A DNA stretch of 64,000 bases from Mastigias papua (GCA_964019165.1 OZ025277.1:6388524-6452523), one strand, 5' to 3'; counted from the first letter of the stretch, positions 1-12,775 are shown. Notes: generated by a model not told the origin, from the sequence alone. A program made the numbers and translations.

Positions 1-1510
1 GCGTGTAAAAATCGAATCATAATAAAAAAACCATCATGAAACTGACCATGCTCTTTCTTGAGTGTATTTTATAATATTTGTAATACCTAGAGCACCTGAC
101 CTATAGCAAGCAATTCTTATTAATTACTGTAAATTATGGCTTAAAGTTGGGAAGTGTTTCAGAGCTTTTAAACAGAGATCAAAGTACGCTATTAGAAGAA
201 ATACGGATTACAAAGAGTGAAACAATTTGTTATGATTTGGTTCTTTTCGTCACTCTCATGATGGGCTACAATGAAATACAAGTTGTGTGTGAAAACGTAT
301 GACATATGATAGCTTATAAAATTCAATTTTACATAGGAAAATTATGTTACGTATAAAAAGTAATAATATGTCTTAGCAAAAGAAAGCCGTATCTATGGAT
401 ATTAGTTAACTCGCAACAAGGCAACTATATGAACTGACTTTGAAAGTGTATTTACTATTGCCCTCTCTTATCGTTGTTGAAGCACATCCTGTCGAAATGC
501 ATTACTCAGGTATGAACCTATGGCTAGAAGATATTCTATTCCATGGCATATTTGAGTTCTTTCGGTTGGATAAGTCAGTTTTCAACTGAGGCAAACCAAT
601 AGTTTCACGTACTCTCGATCTGAAATTGTATTTGTGTAGACACATGAAGCTTGAAGTGAAAGAACGAGTAAAGACAATCGAATATAAAAGATGACAAATG
701 AAATGGCACTGAAGGAACTGCCATTTAAGAATAGCCAGAAAGCTCTTCCGTGTTCGCTTAATACTCAAGTTGTGTTACACACTACATAAATACTCAAGAT
801 GTATTACACATTACATTTAAAATTATGATAGTTGAATGTTTAGCTGAGTTACGTGATTCAAGCCACTTAGCCTGAATCTGCCCTGGCCTTTATACGAGAG
901 CTCTTTACCTGAATTAAACCTGGGTTAGTGTACCGCTGCTAACCCATGTTCAACATAGGTAATGTTCAGTTGCCTGAAATTCCACATCGTTTACAATGTT
1001 TATATCATTGGTTAGCCTTGTTGGTACACCTACTCCTACGCATTCCAAGAGTCCAACCCAATTATTAGTTGTGCTGTGTTATGTTGTGATGCAAAGGTGA
1101 CCTCCAGTATTTAATTTTGTGATCCGCTAATCGTAATTTTCTGAAATATATTCACATCCCTCAATGTAAGGAAAGCCCTCATACCACCTCATACCCTCAT
1201 TTTATAAGACCACATAATTGACCAAAAAGGTACTGATTTGAAGATAAGGTTGAAAATTAAACAAGCAGGTGTCAGTTTTGTTGGTGAGATAGCAGCTTTT
1301 TATTATCCTCGTTATAGCTTAGCTTCGCATTACGATTATTATTATTTTTTCTACTACGATAGAACATTTACTAATGCCATACTATTTCATACACATCAAA
1401 TACATAAATCTTAAACTTTATGTCATTTTTATATGACTCTCTTTAATATTTTCACAATTTCTTTTGAATCCATGAATGGTGTAAAACTAGCATTTGCTGA
1501 TTTATGACTT
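1..1510. other. Gene-free left edge with short duplications
   Basis: I see no convincing coding exon here; the open frames are short and resemble nothing I know. A roughly 28-bp segment is tandemly duplicated at 759-815 (two imperfect copies beginning with AATACTCAAG). An imperfect 58-bp palindrome lies at 905-962 and is listed separately. Confidence 0.5.
905..962. repeat. Imperfect palindrome, probable MITE core
   Basis: The left arm starts TTACCTGAATTAAACC and ends GGGTTAG. The right arm starts CTAACCC and ends AACATAGGTAA, with a loop of about 10 nt. The sequence just outside (TTATACGAGAGC, near 892) resembles the ends of the elements at 39.6 and 44.3 kb, so this may be a member of the palindromic-word MITE group. 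Assigning it to that group is inference. Confidence 0.45.
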
Positions 1511-1700
1511 GTAAATATTTTATAAGAAACCTAGTACAAGGCCTAGTTTTAAAATTTCTATTTTTGGATTTCTTTTGACCATACTTTAGTAAGGTAGTAG
1601 AGTTGTTAAGGAACTCATAGTTGATCAATGTGGACAAAAGTGGTACAATATAGGAACTTTGAAAACTAGGCCTTGAGGTCGGTTTTTAAAACAAACGTAC
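1511..1700. mobile_element. MITE family A, copy 1 (short, diverged)
   Basis: The left end contains TTTTATAAGAAACCTAGTAC followed by AAGGCCTAG. The right end has the inverse, CTAGGCCTTGAGG followed by GGTTTTTAAAACAAACGTAC. The same terminal words recur at 45.05-45.49 kb, 61.9-62.25 kb and 63.64-63.80 kb. It has no coding capacity, and this copy is diverged at both tips. Confidence 0.55.
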
Positions 1701-2007
1701 ATGAACAATAATTGCTATTGTCCTATGCTACAGATCAGATTAATAATGTGTTTCCTTTCGTTATGTTCAATAATAATAAATGCCTGCAGATCTACACATT
1801 TGCAGAAATGCCGCTGTGATACTTCCATGAAATTACACAAAGTACGAAATCCAGCAAATTACCCAAAAAAGTAAAATGACAAATCCCAATGGTGTCTAAA
1901 TCTTAGTAAATATTAATACGTGAAAAGTCTGTTGGTACTACAGAACTTCACTATAGTACGAAAAAGCTGGAACATTGCTTTAGCATACTTACACTAGCAT
2001 AGTATGC

Positions 2008-4671
2008 CAGGGGCGGATCCAGACCGACTTACGCGACTTACGGAAGTCAGTCAAAGTTTTAGAAAATGTCCTGTGATTTATATCATTATCTTTTCTGAGT
2101 ACAGGACAAAAATATTCTAAATTTGCAATTTTCGATTTAAACTTCTTCCATTATCTGCTTTCTACAGTCTTTTGACTTACTTGTCTGGTTTTCTATTCTT
2201 GGCTCGTGATTGCATCATCACAAAGTTGGAAAAAGAGGCCAGGATTCAACTAAATCTGGGTTATGCTTGACTTTACTCCACTTACGCAATAACTTAGAAA
2301 TCAATTGTTTCCTTTTGTATTTTAAACAATAAAATTGGCGAATATGATTGGTAAGTCAGTCAAACTTGCATCATAGGATGCGCAGTCATAAAAAACCTAT
2401 TGATTTTGAAACCACTTTGGGATCCTATTGTTTTTGTAAGTCAGTCAGAAAACGCGAGTAGTCGGTCAAGAAGTCCATCAGTGACTTACAGCTAGGTAGC
2501 CTCATAATCATTCTTCACAACAACAGTGATTCCAAGGGACTTAGAGAGAAACATTAAGGAGAGCCTGGAGAAAGGTGCAGCAGTACCCAACTTCATGTCA
2601 TTTCTTAACACAGAGGACAATGAGGGGATTTTCCCTGCAAGGTTTGCTCCCATAGTGCTTATTCTGAACTATTGATTTACTATAGTCAAGAATACAGCGA
2701 GCTAGTCAACTGTCAAGTTTCCAAGTATAACTTCATAATGAGCAAAAATTATAGCTAAAATGTTTTAAATACTAGAATAGATGAACTTGGATATTAAGCA
2801 TGCGATAGGGGTTTTCCCTCAGTACCATCAAGTTTTTCATTCTTTTCATATGGAGTTGAATGAATATCCAATCATTCTAGGGTTTTACCTTAAAGTAGAT
2901 ATGTTGTTGCTTAGGTCTTAGATATATTTAGCGGGCAATAATGATGAATGAATAGTATTTACAATAATTCAAGAAATGCTGGAATGGGTTGCAGTTTTGC
3001 CTAAGATAACTTTTTGCTTGGATAACTTTGTTTTCCACTTAGTGCTTGACTTGAAATCAAGGGGTTGTGGGTAACTGCTTACTGCATTTGTCATGTACAG
3101 ATTCGCTTAGACATGCCCATTCTTGAAGTTTATAAGAGTGCAACTTTTGCATGCACTATTGCACACTATCTCTTAAGCAGCTTAGAGGCTTAACAATGTA
3201 TGGTCATTCAAATTCTGAATCATACTAATTTTGAATGAAATCCTTCAGTTCTAGTACTGTTGGTAACTGTCTATACAACTCTTGCTCTTTGTTCATAACT
3301 GGTGAAAAAGCTTGCACACTGCTCAGAGCTCTTACTTCAGCAGAGTTTTATCTGCATTCATATTCCTGTCCTTCTCATCCCATCTTGTTTCCCATGTTGA
3401 GAACTTTGAGGCTATACAGAATATTAAATGTTTGAGTCAGGCTAATTGTAGCAGCCTATACAACTCTTCCTCTTTGTACCTACCTAATGAAGAAAAAGTT
3501 GCAACACTGCTAGGAGCTCTTACTTCAGAGGATCTTTATCTACAGTAGGATGTCTATGTTTTTAATTCCTACTTTATTACCCATAATTTTCGATTGATAA
3601 TGGTGAGTCTAGATTGAAAATTGTTGACCTATGCTCATCTTGTCCTGTAAGTGATCTGCTACAAGAAATAGTCAGTATACTTGAAAATATTGAGAGGAGG
3701 ATTTTGTAATTTTGAAGACAGGTGTTGGAGGCAGTTCATTTGCATGAAAGCAATGGCAAGTGTGCTTGATGCTCCAGTCAGACCATAGTTTCCTCAAATC
3801 AGTGGATAAGGGACTTGCAGGAATTATTTCAGTCTTGGTACTGTGCTCCTGGAGCTGTGGGAGTTCTATGCCAGTAAGACCAACCACAAGCCTTCTCTAG
3901 CCCCCTTATGGTGGTACCTTAAAGTATCTCAGCCCATTGTTCAAACCAAATAATATGGTTCCTCTTTCCATTGTTGAAGATTTTTCTGATGTGGGGAAAT
4001 GTTTTGGAAGTTACACCAGCTATGGTCAACAGATGATATCATTTTTGAGGGCAAAGCCTGTAAAGTCCAGTGATAAAATTGTAAAAAAGCAGGTTGGAAA
4101 TACCTCTGATAGTAGTAAGCTATGAGAAACTCTGTTTCCTGATGAGAGTCACCAATGAAGAATTTATTTTCCACTCAAGACTCAGAATCCTCCTAAGCTG
4201 GATTATTCCTGTGGCTTTGGATCAACAGTTGACCATACCAAAGTTACCATATGAAAAATTCAGATTTGAAGACTGTTGGAAGACGAGGTACAATATTCAA
4301 AGGCACCCAAATAGGCATATTTTGAGGCATTGCAGACATGATGAATCAATTATTTTTTTGTATTTTGTATTTTTAATTATTTATCCAGGGTAATACATTC
4401 AGTTGATATGTAAGAAAACTGTTTTACAATGTGCCCTGCTAAAGAAAATAATTATATCTAACCTAATTACATGTAGTATTTATGTTATAAACTCTATAGT
4501 AAAAGCAATGAAGAAAACAAATCTTAATTTGACCAGAAAGAAGAATTGACCAATAGAGCACTCTCATGAGACAACATTCTTAGAATGCTGGGTAAATTTT
4601 TGCGCCGAAGGCGCTAATATCTGACTCGATATCTGTAAGTCAGTCAATTTTTTGCTCTGGATCCGCCCCTG
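2008..4671. mobile_element. hAT-like transposon, decayed, 2.66 kb
   Basis: The ends are inverted: CAGGGGCGGATCCAGA at 2008 and its complement ending at 4671. They are flanked by a 6-bp direct repeat, GTATGC, at 2002-2007 and 4672-4677. The subterminal word GTAAGTCAGTCA or close variants occurs near 2042, 2352, 2437 and 4635, as expected for transposase-binding repeats. A terminal CAGGGGCGG is common in hAT elements, and 5-8-bp target duplications occur in that superfamily. Inside are short open fragments on the + strand, at 2523-2670 and two related segments at 3240-3360 and 3435-3545. I could not assign any of these to a transposase domain. The superfamily call therefore rests on the ends alone. 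Confidence 0.65.
3235..3548 (+). pseudogene. Duplicated coding-like fragment inside the hAT-like element
   Basis: Two segments about 190 bp apart encode similar peptides. The first contains ITGEKACTLLRALTSAEFYL and the second contains EEKVATLLGALTSEDLYL. Both are preceded by a similar stretch (LYNS-S/C-SL). They lie in different reading frames and are separated by sequence that cannot be joined to them. I do not recognise the protein. The pattern fits an internal duplication of ORF sequence carried by the surrounding element, followed by frameshifts. Confidence 0.4.
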
Positions 4672-4710
4672 GTATGCTAAAGCAATGTTCCAGCTTTTTC
4701 GTGCTATAGT

Positions 4711-7700
4711 AAATATTACTACTTATCAGTAGCACACGTGCTGATTAGTATTAGCTCCAAACTTTCATAAGTCAGATCCAAACTTATGTTAGGCCCTATT
4801 TACGGTCGTTTGCTAAATATTTTAGGAAAATGTTGATCTGCCTTTCACACCTAAAGCTTACAACAGACATTCTAAATTGCCTCTTTCGTGACGTCATGCA
4901 TGAGCAATCTATTGATGTACACTCCTTTTTCATAAAAACACGCATTATAAGAATACCAAGGCTTTGCCAAAAATAAGACACGACAATGCCAAAACAAGCC
5001 TAGCCTCAGCTCAGATGTGAATTTTCATATGTACTCAACTACCCACATTCACTTGGTACGCAATTACTACTGAGGTTGTTAATAAACATCATCGTACGTT
5101 GCTCGATTTTCAAAAGTACCCCCTGCCGAATGTCATACAGGTTCTCAAATATTTACAAGAAGTCACTCTTGAAGTAAGAACATTGTAAAAGAATACTTGG
5201 GTCTAAAATTAGTAAGATATTTATGCCACCCCAACTTCAGCAAAAATTATCTGGCTCTTGTAAACATTAAGAATTACTTGGCATTAAGAAAGTTGATCCA
5301 GTTCTTTGTTGCGAATGGGTCAATGTTGTTTTATATTATTCTCGGCATGTTGCTTACAAGTTGAATTTGTCAGGGCGTTCTGTTTTCTAGTTGTACCCCC
5401 GTCATACTTTGCGTCACAATCCACAACCACTGAATTCGGCCGCATTCCTGAGTTGATGGAAAAGGCGAGAGTTAGAATAGACTATTTCTGTATCACCGTC
5501 TCTACTCTCTTACAGGTAAAATACGTTTCATATTTGCAGTGGTGAAGCGCTTAAATTGCCTACGACGATTTTCTAGACCACAGTAAGTGCCCATGTTGTC
5601 TAGTTTGTGTTTATAGATTGTTGAATGACAGCCATGTTTCTGTTTCGCAAGTCAGGCCTAGCACTGAACAAGTTAGTCATACAATCGAACGACCTTCATT
5701 TTGTGGTAAAGGTATACTGTTGTAGGCTGTTACTTGTTTCATCGCAAAGAACTATACCATTCGCAGTGTACAGATTTGTTAAGATGAAAGTTATTTAGAG
5801 CGGTTTCAGGGTAGACTTTCCGGCTCAGACTAATTTAGATTCAAATTATTCCTTTGCTTTCTTGCATACTACCTAGGTTCAGATTATCCTACTGACCGGT
5901 TTGCAGTCTTTCTGGAACTCTGATACCGGAAACTAGAGAGCCTGGTTTCTCTGACCTTTACTTAGTACGCGATTAGCATCGTTTATGCAGACTGATGCCC
6001 TAATGTTTGAACAGTTTGCTAGCTATTGAAATTGAATCACAGCATGGACTTAGATTGGTACCACGCTCGGGACTATTCCTTTTTATCGAGTGAGCAAAGC
6101 ATATTGCAATCTATGTGTGGACATTGCTATGGATGAAACAATTTTTTTATTGTATCAGTATCAAATATATCTTATGATTATATGGCAAATGTGAATGTTA
6201 CACGTACATTCATTGAGACACTTTAAAAGATATGTTACCATCTAATTGAAGGGGGAGGGTTATCTGCCAATTTTATTACATGCATTTTGTGGTAGTTGCG
6301 AAGAGTAGAAAGGCAGCCATTGATTTTGGAAATTGACAACTCTTTGTGCTGTGAAGCGGGATATTTTTATACCTTATTTTGTATACATTTGAGTTAGCTT
6401 GGTTACTGTACCTTGGTTGTTGGTTTTGCACCAAGTAGGATCATTCCAGTTCAAAAGAAGCAAATACATGTCAAGGGATATCTTTGTATTTTGATACTGA
6501 TATATGAATATCTAGATCAGAGTGGAAATTTTTTGGAAATCAGTGAATTCATCATGTTGATATCCAGCTATTTCAGAAAAGCATTAATATATTGTTTTCT
6601 AACATAGGTTTCATTTTTATAAACAGTAGATGCACACAGAATCCAAAATATATCCAACAATGACTTAAAAAAGAGCTGAGTTCAAGGAATTTAAAGTATT
6701 TCAGAATTGGGGTGCATGACGATCTTTTTAGGAAATCAGCCCTTCATATTTCTGTGCTACCACAGGATCTACAGCAGTTTTACTTTGTGCAACATCTGCG
6801 TTGGGGTACCTTTGTGCCACTTTGGTACCAAAAAGTGCAACCTTGCAACCATTTGTCTTTGGTATGTGCGGTCTTCAGCATTACTCAGGGCCTGGCCGCA
6901 GGGTATGGCCTTTTTTGATGTTCACAAGCAAAAGGTCAGGTGTTCAAGTGTGTGCTAGGTTTCAGGTGTGCACTTTAATTGTGAACTTGGCTTTTGGTTT
7001 TCAAAGTAAAGCCAATTTAGTTATTTATTTGGTGTTCTCACTTTGAACAACTTTTAACACCTTACCATGCCCATTGTTGGGGTTGCAGTATAATTTTAGG
7101 AAAAAATCTCAAGTGTAAAATTGCTAAAATCTGCAGTCTGGACTAGAGTTACTTATAAATAGATGTTTTCAGACCATTTCTCATAATTTCCTTTATTAGT
7201 ATAAATGTGTGATTGTCAAAGTTACCCACAGAAAGTGGTAGCTTTATTTGGGTGAGATATTTCTTGAGCAAGAACTGCCATCATACCAGTCAATGGACTC
7301 CTAGAACTAGGGAAGGGGTAAATGAAAGCATGCACAGACTATTGGTTGTAGTGCACATAGAATATCAATGGATAGGGAAAACTTAAACAAAATTCACAAG
7401 TAGATTTAGAGCATGAATGTCAAGTAAGGTAGCTATAGAATGTATATATATTAAACTAACCATCATCATCATCATTTTCATCATCAGTATTTATTTACAG
7501 TTAGTACTTTCATAGTTCTTAGACTTTCCTAATTTACAGTTTATCCAAGGGTTTCTGCTTGAATGGTAAATGTACTTAATGTCAATCTGATTAAATGATA
7601 CTCGCTGTCTCAGGATGATTACCCTATTTTGTCATGTTTGAAAATCACCTTTTCCAATTGAATGCCATATTTTCTTAAATAAAAGTCCCCCCTGAATATA

Positions 7701-8163
7701 AGCATCTCAAATCATCTGTAAAAGTTAAAGAAAGGCTGCCATGATTAGAAGCCGCCTTTATTTTATACAAAGGACAAGTTGAAGGGGCAAATGAACTGAA
7801 AATGACATATTTGTATTTCACCTTCTTTGATTATCTTTTCTATACACATTTTTATATTCTCTTCTTCTAAACATTATTTTTTTACATTCTGAACAACAGG
7901 TTTGTCACTCAAACATAGTGGAAGCAGCTCATGAATATAAGCTGCCCTCACATATAAGCTGCAATTTTTTTCTTAGAAAAAGAATAAAAACCATGGCTTC
8001 TATTCAAGAAAATACAGTATCAGCTTTGTTTAAGGATGCTTCTTGTACATAGTAACTTTTTTCCTTTTTGTTCTCTCATAAAGGAAATTGCAGTTGTATC
8101 ATGATATAATGCTGTGTTTTAGAGCATCTAATCTTTTGATTTAGAATACATCACACTTTTATA
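4711..8163. other. Gene-poor stretch
   Basis: No exon here can be supported. At 6707-7046 three overlapping frames on the + strand stay open for about 200-250 bp, but none gives a recognisable protein. A (CAT)n microsatellite with about five units starts at 7461. A polypyrimidine tract followed by CAG near 5517 looks like a splice acceptor, but the sequence after it does not encode anything I recognise. Missing 5' exons of the ASPP gene could lie here or further right. Confidence 0.4.
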
Positions 8164-9046
8164 CAGTAGAACTCGCATAATTCGGATCGGCTTTATCCGG
8201 ATTTTGGTGTATTCCGGACAGAATTGCTGGGTCCAATTAATTTCCTATTGAAATGTACTAAAGTAATTCCCATTATCCGGATTTCCTAGTCCGGATAAAT
8301 GCATAAACCGGACTATATGTTTGGCAATTATGCTATCTTTTTATGAAAGTTCGGAATGACCTCGGGATAGATCCACCGATTTAAAAAAGCTACGGAATGG
8401 GGAAGATTTTGAAATCAAGCGAAGCAGGGGGAGTGGATACTGAAGTATGAAAGAGTGGAAGGTAGGAAAACTAAAAGAGATCCTAAAGTTGCATGAACCA
8501 GAGAACATTTTTAATGCTGATGAAATCGGTCTATTCTGGCCACTGTTACCAGAAAAAAGCCTAGGATTCATCCGTACAAAGCAGCATGGTGGTCAAAAAA
8601 AAAACAAGACTAGGGTTACTGCATGAGTTGTGGCAAACTTGACTGGAAGGGAAAAATTGCTGCTGATAGTGGTGGGCAAAAGCCAAAAGCCTTTGGCTTT
8701 CAGAAATGTACTTCATATTCCCGTTAATTACAAGGCAAATAAGAAAGCGTGGATGACAAGGGAACTGTTCACTGAATGGTTAACGAAACTAGACAGACAA
8801 ATAAAACTTAAACATAGAAAAATTGCAATGGTAGTCGACAAATGCACAACCTATCTGTCAATAGGTATTCAGGAGTGACTTGAATCATGACATTGTACGT
8901 AGATCCCAAATATGCTGGGAGTGACCTCCAAACAACAACATACATTTAACTGGGTCACTGAAAAATTTTTTAACGTAATCCGGATTTGCTTTAATCCGGA
9001 CGAAATTAGGCGGTCCAATCAGATCCGAATTATGCGAGTTCTACTG
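8164..9046 (+). mobile_element. pogo/Tigger-like DNA transposon, 883 bp
   Basis: The terminal inverted repeats begin CAGTAGAACTCGCATAATTC at 8164 and end with the complement at 9046. They are flanked by TA dinucleotides at 8162-8163 and 9047-9048, the target duplication expected of the Tc1/mariner-pogo group. TCCGGAT words are repeated near both ends. The interior carries part of a DDE transposase (separate entry). At 883 bp it is shorter than a full Tigger element, so it is an internally deleted, non-autonomous copy. Confidence 0.9.
8452..8880 (+). pseudogene. Tigger/pogo-type DDE transposase fragment
   Basis: The + frame contains FNADEIGLFWPLLPEKSL, which matches the NADETGLFW block carrying the first catalytic Asp of Tigger/pogo (DDE_1) transposases. 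It continues to a His-Gly-Gly block and then, after an in-frame TGA at 8624, to a block resembling 'GxEKLPLLVIGKSxKPRxFKNV' with AWMTRELFTEWLTKLD. The second Asp block reads VVDKCTTYLS where the family has VDNCPAH, so the Asn and Pro-Ala-His residues are lost. The frame ends at 8876-8878. The N-terminal HTH/CENP-B-like DNA-binding region and the third acidic block are absent. The internal stop, altered active site and missing ends make this a dead gene. Confidence 0.88.
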
Positions 9047-10511
9047 TAGTAAATGTACTATAAGCTGCAAATCCATTGGAATCAGTAGACAGCTGCTTCA
9101 CAAAACCTTATTTTCATCTTCTGTTTTGAGTTGCACCCCAAATGACATAAACATCACATTATAATTTTGATCTTAATTACATATGGACTAATGGATAAGA
9201 GTTGTTGCAGTTATATGAAAAAGACTAATTGGACCTCTTTGGTGAAACAAGTGATGGAAGAAACATTTGATACTTGCAAGCAGAGTCTTAGAAAATTTTG
9301 GATCTAGTATTTTATTAGAGTTTTAAAATTTTATAGAGTGTGTGTTGCACAATAGTGTGTCATGTGCATAGCATAGTATGCTTCAACTTCTAGAAGTCTA
9401 CCATACATTGATTTTATTTCCAAATAGTTACACCCAAATTTGCTTGCTGTTTGGAAGTACTGGGGTATGACACATCTACCCCCCCCCCTCCAGTAGCTAC
9501 ATCTCAACTTGTGTCACCCACAAATATGACTTGCATAACAACCTGGGGATGGTTGTAGTGGGTTCAGCTTCAATGAAATTGTAAAAATGTAGCATGAAAA
9601 GTAAAATATGGAGCAAAATTTTATTCTACATCTTTTTCATCAACCATAGTTGCCCACTCTCAAGGATCTGATATGAGACTCATGGATAGTGAATTGATCT
9701 CGTGCTGTCACTGGTGTTGTTGGATATTTCATGGATAAAGTAGCTTCCAACCAGTGCACCTTCGAGCAGCTTTTAGGTTTTAATTAAATCATTATCAGCT
9801 GTCATAGAACAGTATCATCTTTGTTTGAAATGCATATAGAAAAGCCAGAAGTGGCTTGTGAAACTTAGTCTATGGTAGTAAATGATATGCAGAGAATCTG
9901 CAGAGCTCTAGGAAAGCAAAAGCAGACTGTGACAAGCTTTGCAGCAGTGCACAGCAAAACCAAGCAATATTCACTCTTGATTATGCAGAGGAGACAAAGG
10001 CATCTTAATTTATACAATAAATTATACCAGTACAACCATTATAAAGCAAGTTTCTTACTGTTAAGTTTCAATCAAAATTTTAAAAAATGGGCAACTATGC
10101 ATCAACTCATCATTCTACAGCTATTTGTCTGGCTTCCCAAATTTTAAAAAGGCTTTGTTTATTTTTGCAAAGTCTTGCTGAGTCAATTTTGCTGTTGGAT
10201 ACTATGATGATGAAATAGGCTTTATAGCATCAACCTTTAAAATGAAATCAATTGAAACACATCCAGACACAAAATCAATATCAGGTGTGACCTTGAAATT
10301 GTTTACGTTTGCTTAAGTCAGATGTAGAATCACCATATTGATTTAGTCTGTTAAGTCAGTGCTTACTATATGCCTCCACATTCATTGCTTCCTACTGTTC
10401 TCTCAACCTCATTCACGCAAGTAAATCATTCTTTGCTGTATATTGTTGCAACAAGCAGTATATGTTCATTGTTCATTATAAAATTATAATATGAGATCCT
10501 TTTATTACTGC
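9047..10511. other. No gene recognised
   Basis: AT-rich sequence. It includes a cytosine run near 9480-9488 and an open frame of 91 codons at 9872-10147 that lacks any recognisable domain and looks like chance or a decayed repeat. Confidence 0.4.
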
Positions 10512-10927
10512 TACAGTGCTATACCTTAATTCACGAAATTTTCACACACATCTAAGTATCTAATTTTTGTGCAGCCCAGCTGCATGAATGATTGCTTGTC
10601 TGAAAATACTTAATTTTTGCGCATTTTGCTCTGCAAAACTTTCATGTGTGTGAAATATTTCCTTTCAGTTGGTACGAGGAAATTAGATTGCGCGAAATTG
10701 CAAAAATGGAAAAACAAGAGTATCTGCATGTAAATCAATTTGTCAATTTTTCAGGGCATTGCCCATTAAACTGTTTATGGCTCATCACTAGCTTATGATA
10801 TCTTATCATAGAACGAGGGTGACAAATGTGAAAAATATATGTTGAGTTGTCTTGTATTGTTTTCCCTCACTATATCATGTGCAAAAATTAGATGAGTGCG
10901 AAATCAATGTGTGTGAAATTTTCTATA
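10512..10927. mobile_element. MITE with ACACACAT/ATCTAATTTTTG inverted ends
   Basis: The left end (10512-10571) reads AAATTTTCACACACATCTAA and then TATCTAATTTTTGTGCA. The right end (about 10876-10927) gives, on the complement, AAATTTCACACACATTGATT and then CATCTAATTTTTGCACA. Related words also recur within the element (GTGTGTGAAATATTT near 10645, and AAATTAGATTGCGCGAAATT near 10680). No coding region is present. The superfamily is unknown because I could not fix the target duplication. Confidence 0.6.
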
Positions 10928-12613
10928 GTAAGTATAAATGTTACAGGAATCTCCAAATCTTCTAATATCATGCAGAATTCCTCTCTACTAATTCCATGCC
11001 ATAGCTAGTTGCACTAGAACTTTAGGAAAGTGGTATATTATGTTTCATTGGCAACATCTTTACGCCTCTTATCACAAGCTTTTTCTTACATTGATTGGTG
11101 AGCACACCGGTCCACATTTGGAGCTCTTCAGTGTAAAATGAGAGCTGTTCTAATGATAACTACAGATTGCTATTTTCCTTTCAGTGATGAAAGTATTGTG
11201 AACAGTGTCAGCTGATATTGTCTAACTTCAAGCTGACTTTTGAAAACAATTCTTTTCTCTTGATAGCTATATTTTTTGCTGTTTGCAGCACTTTTGGTTG
11301 TTGACTGTCATCTTTTAAGGAGCAATAATGCACAAACACTGAAGGCATATAAATGCAATATACTGCTGCTTTTGTCTTAGCTTTCATGCCAGTGTCCTTC
11401 TCAGAAAAAGTAGTGGTTAGATTTGGCTTTATTGTCACTTTGTTATTTGACATTTTTCTGAATGGCGCCCACATAGTTCAATCACAAGTGAAGGGATAAC
11501 TAGTAGCCAGAAAGCCATCAAATGTTACATTGCTTGCTTTAGGACAGCTGTCTACTATTGAATAGCCACTGTGATTGCTGATGTTAAGTTCTACAATAGA
11601 AACACCATTATTTAAATAAATGTTGCATTGTTGTTGAGTATAAAATCTTAGCTATTATGTAACTAATGATCAAATTAAGATAAAAATGAAACAAGTCTTT
11701 ATATTTATCATGAAATATTTCTTGTCAAATGGCAATTCTCTGATACCCTTAAAATTGATCAAGGAGAACTTTTCAGCCTTAGAAGAGTGGCTGAAATTAT
11801 GGTGTTTGAGTAAACTAGATAGAACTGAAATTATTATCTTTAGCTCTGAAAACAAGTTCAAATATGGAGTGATCATCATCAAACCTATCTAAAATTTTGG
11901 AGAGGTTTCTAGTTAAATAGGTAGAAAAACAGGGAACCATAATACATATATATGTAAATGTTCATGCAGGCACACTTGTTTTCACAGAACTGCTCGTTTG
12001 GGAGCATTTTGAAGTGTGCTATAGTAGTGGAGAGTTTTGTATCATCTTTTGGAGTTCCAAACCTTAGGCCCTATGAATCTAAGGGATTTAATTCCATATC
12101 TAGTACTTGTGACCTAGTAAGAAGTGTAAAGAGTTTCTCATTCGAAGGCCACGATGTGGAAATTTTGGGATAAAGTATTCTTTCATGAAAGCAAGGTTAA
12201 AATTGTGTAGTGTTTTGAAAATTAGGGATAATTGTCAAATTGAATTATTGCGGATCATAGCAAGTATAATCTTCTTTAGCAGTTCATCATTGGTGGAGTA
12301 ATTATCTGATTGTGCTAGGTGTAGTGCTCTTTCATTGAGCTTTAATTTTTCTCTGAAAATTTTGCCATTTAGATTCTGTAACATTTGTAGCAATTCTGTT
12401 TTTCTAGTATGAATTATTTTTCTATTTTATACTTGTTTACACCAACTTTATAAACAAAGTAATAATAATTAATTATTATTATAGTTGCCTGTCTAATAGG
12501 ATCGCTTGAGTTGTAATATCTTTTTCAGTACATTCTTAAGGTCACAAATATTACAAAAAATATTATGTAACAGCATATAGCCAGATTGCTCTACGCAACT
12601 CATGTAAAAAGGG
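10928..12613. other. No gene recognised
   Basis: The minus-strand frame at 11208-11474 (88 codons) and the convergent frames near 11670-11890 encode nothing I recognise. I see no splice context that supports them. Confidence 0.35.
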
Positions 12614-12621
12614 TTGTAGAG

Positions 12622-12775
12622 CAGGGACGTAGGAACCGGGGGGGCCAGAGGGGCCATGGCCCATCACTTTTTAGCAAACTATTGAGAAGTGCCCTTTTGA
12701 AGCCCAAAATGGGCATGGTAATGTGCCCCTTTTAGGACTTGGCCCCCCACTTTTTAGATGCTTCCTACATCCCTG
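12622..12775. mobile_element. hAT-type MITE with intact 8-bp target duplication
   Basis: The 154-bp element begins CAGGGACGTAGGAACCGGG and ends with the near-complement CTTCCTACATCCCTG. It is flanked by perfect 8-bp direct repeats, TTGTAGAG, at 12614-12621 and 12776-12783. The interior is GC-rich at the ends (GGGGGGGCC, GGCCCCCC) and has no ORF. An 8-bp duplication with CAGGG ends is the hAT signature. The perfect duplication suggests a fairly recent insertion. Confidence 0.85.

Larger units (their letters stand above)
1950..4710. repeat. Foldback element (39-bp arms) split by a hAT-like insertion
   Basis: The arms at 1950-1988 and 4672-4710 are inverted repeats that match at 38 of 39 positions. 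Each arm carries CACGAAAAAGCTGGAACATT or a one-base variant of it. With the 2.66-kb insertion and one 6-bp target copy removed, the arms flank a loop of only about 13 nt. The arm sequence is related to the outer terminal sequence of the Penelope-like fragments at 35.35 kb and 42.37 kb, so the hairpin probably derives from that element's terminal module. Confidence 0.75.

Noticed and set aside
5306..5545. Possible upstream ASPP exon before a strong acceptor-like CTCTTACAG
   Set aside because: The encoded peptide does not resemble the ASPP N-terminal domain and the following sequence gives no exon.
6707..7046. Three overlapping open frames on the + strand
   Set aside because: Simultaneous openness in several frames without a domain or splice context is more likely a chance lack of stops than a gene.
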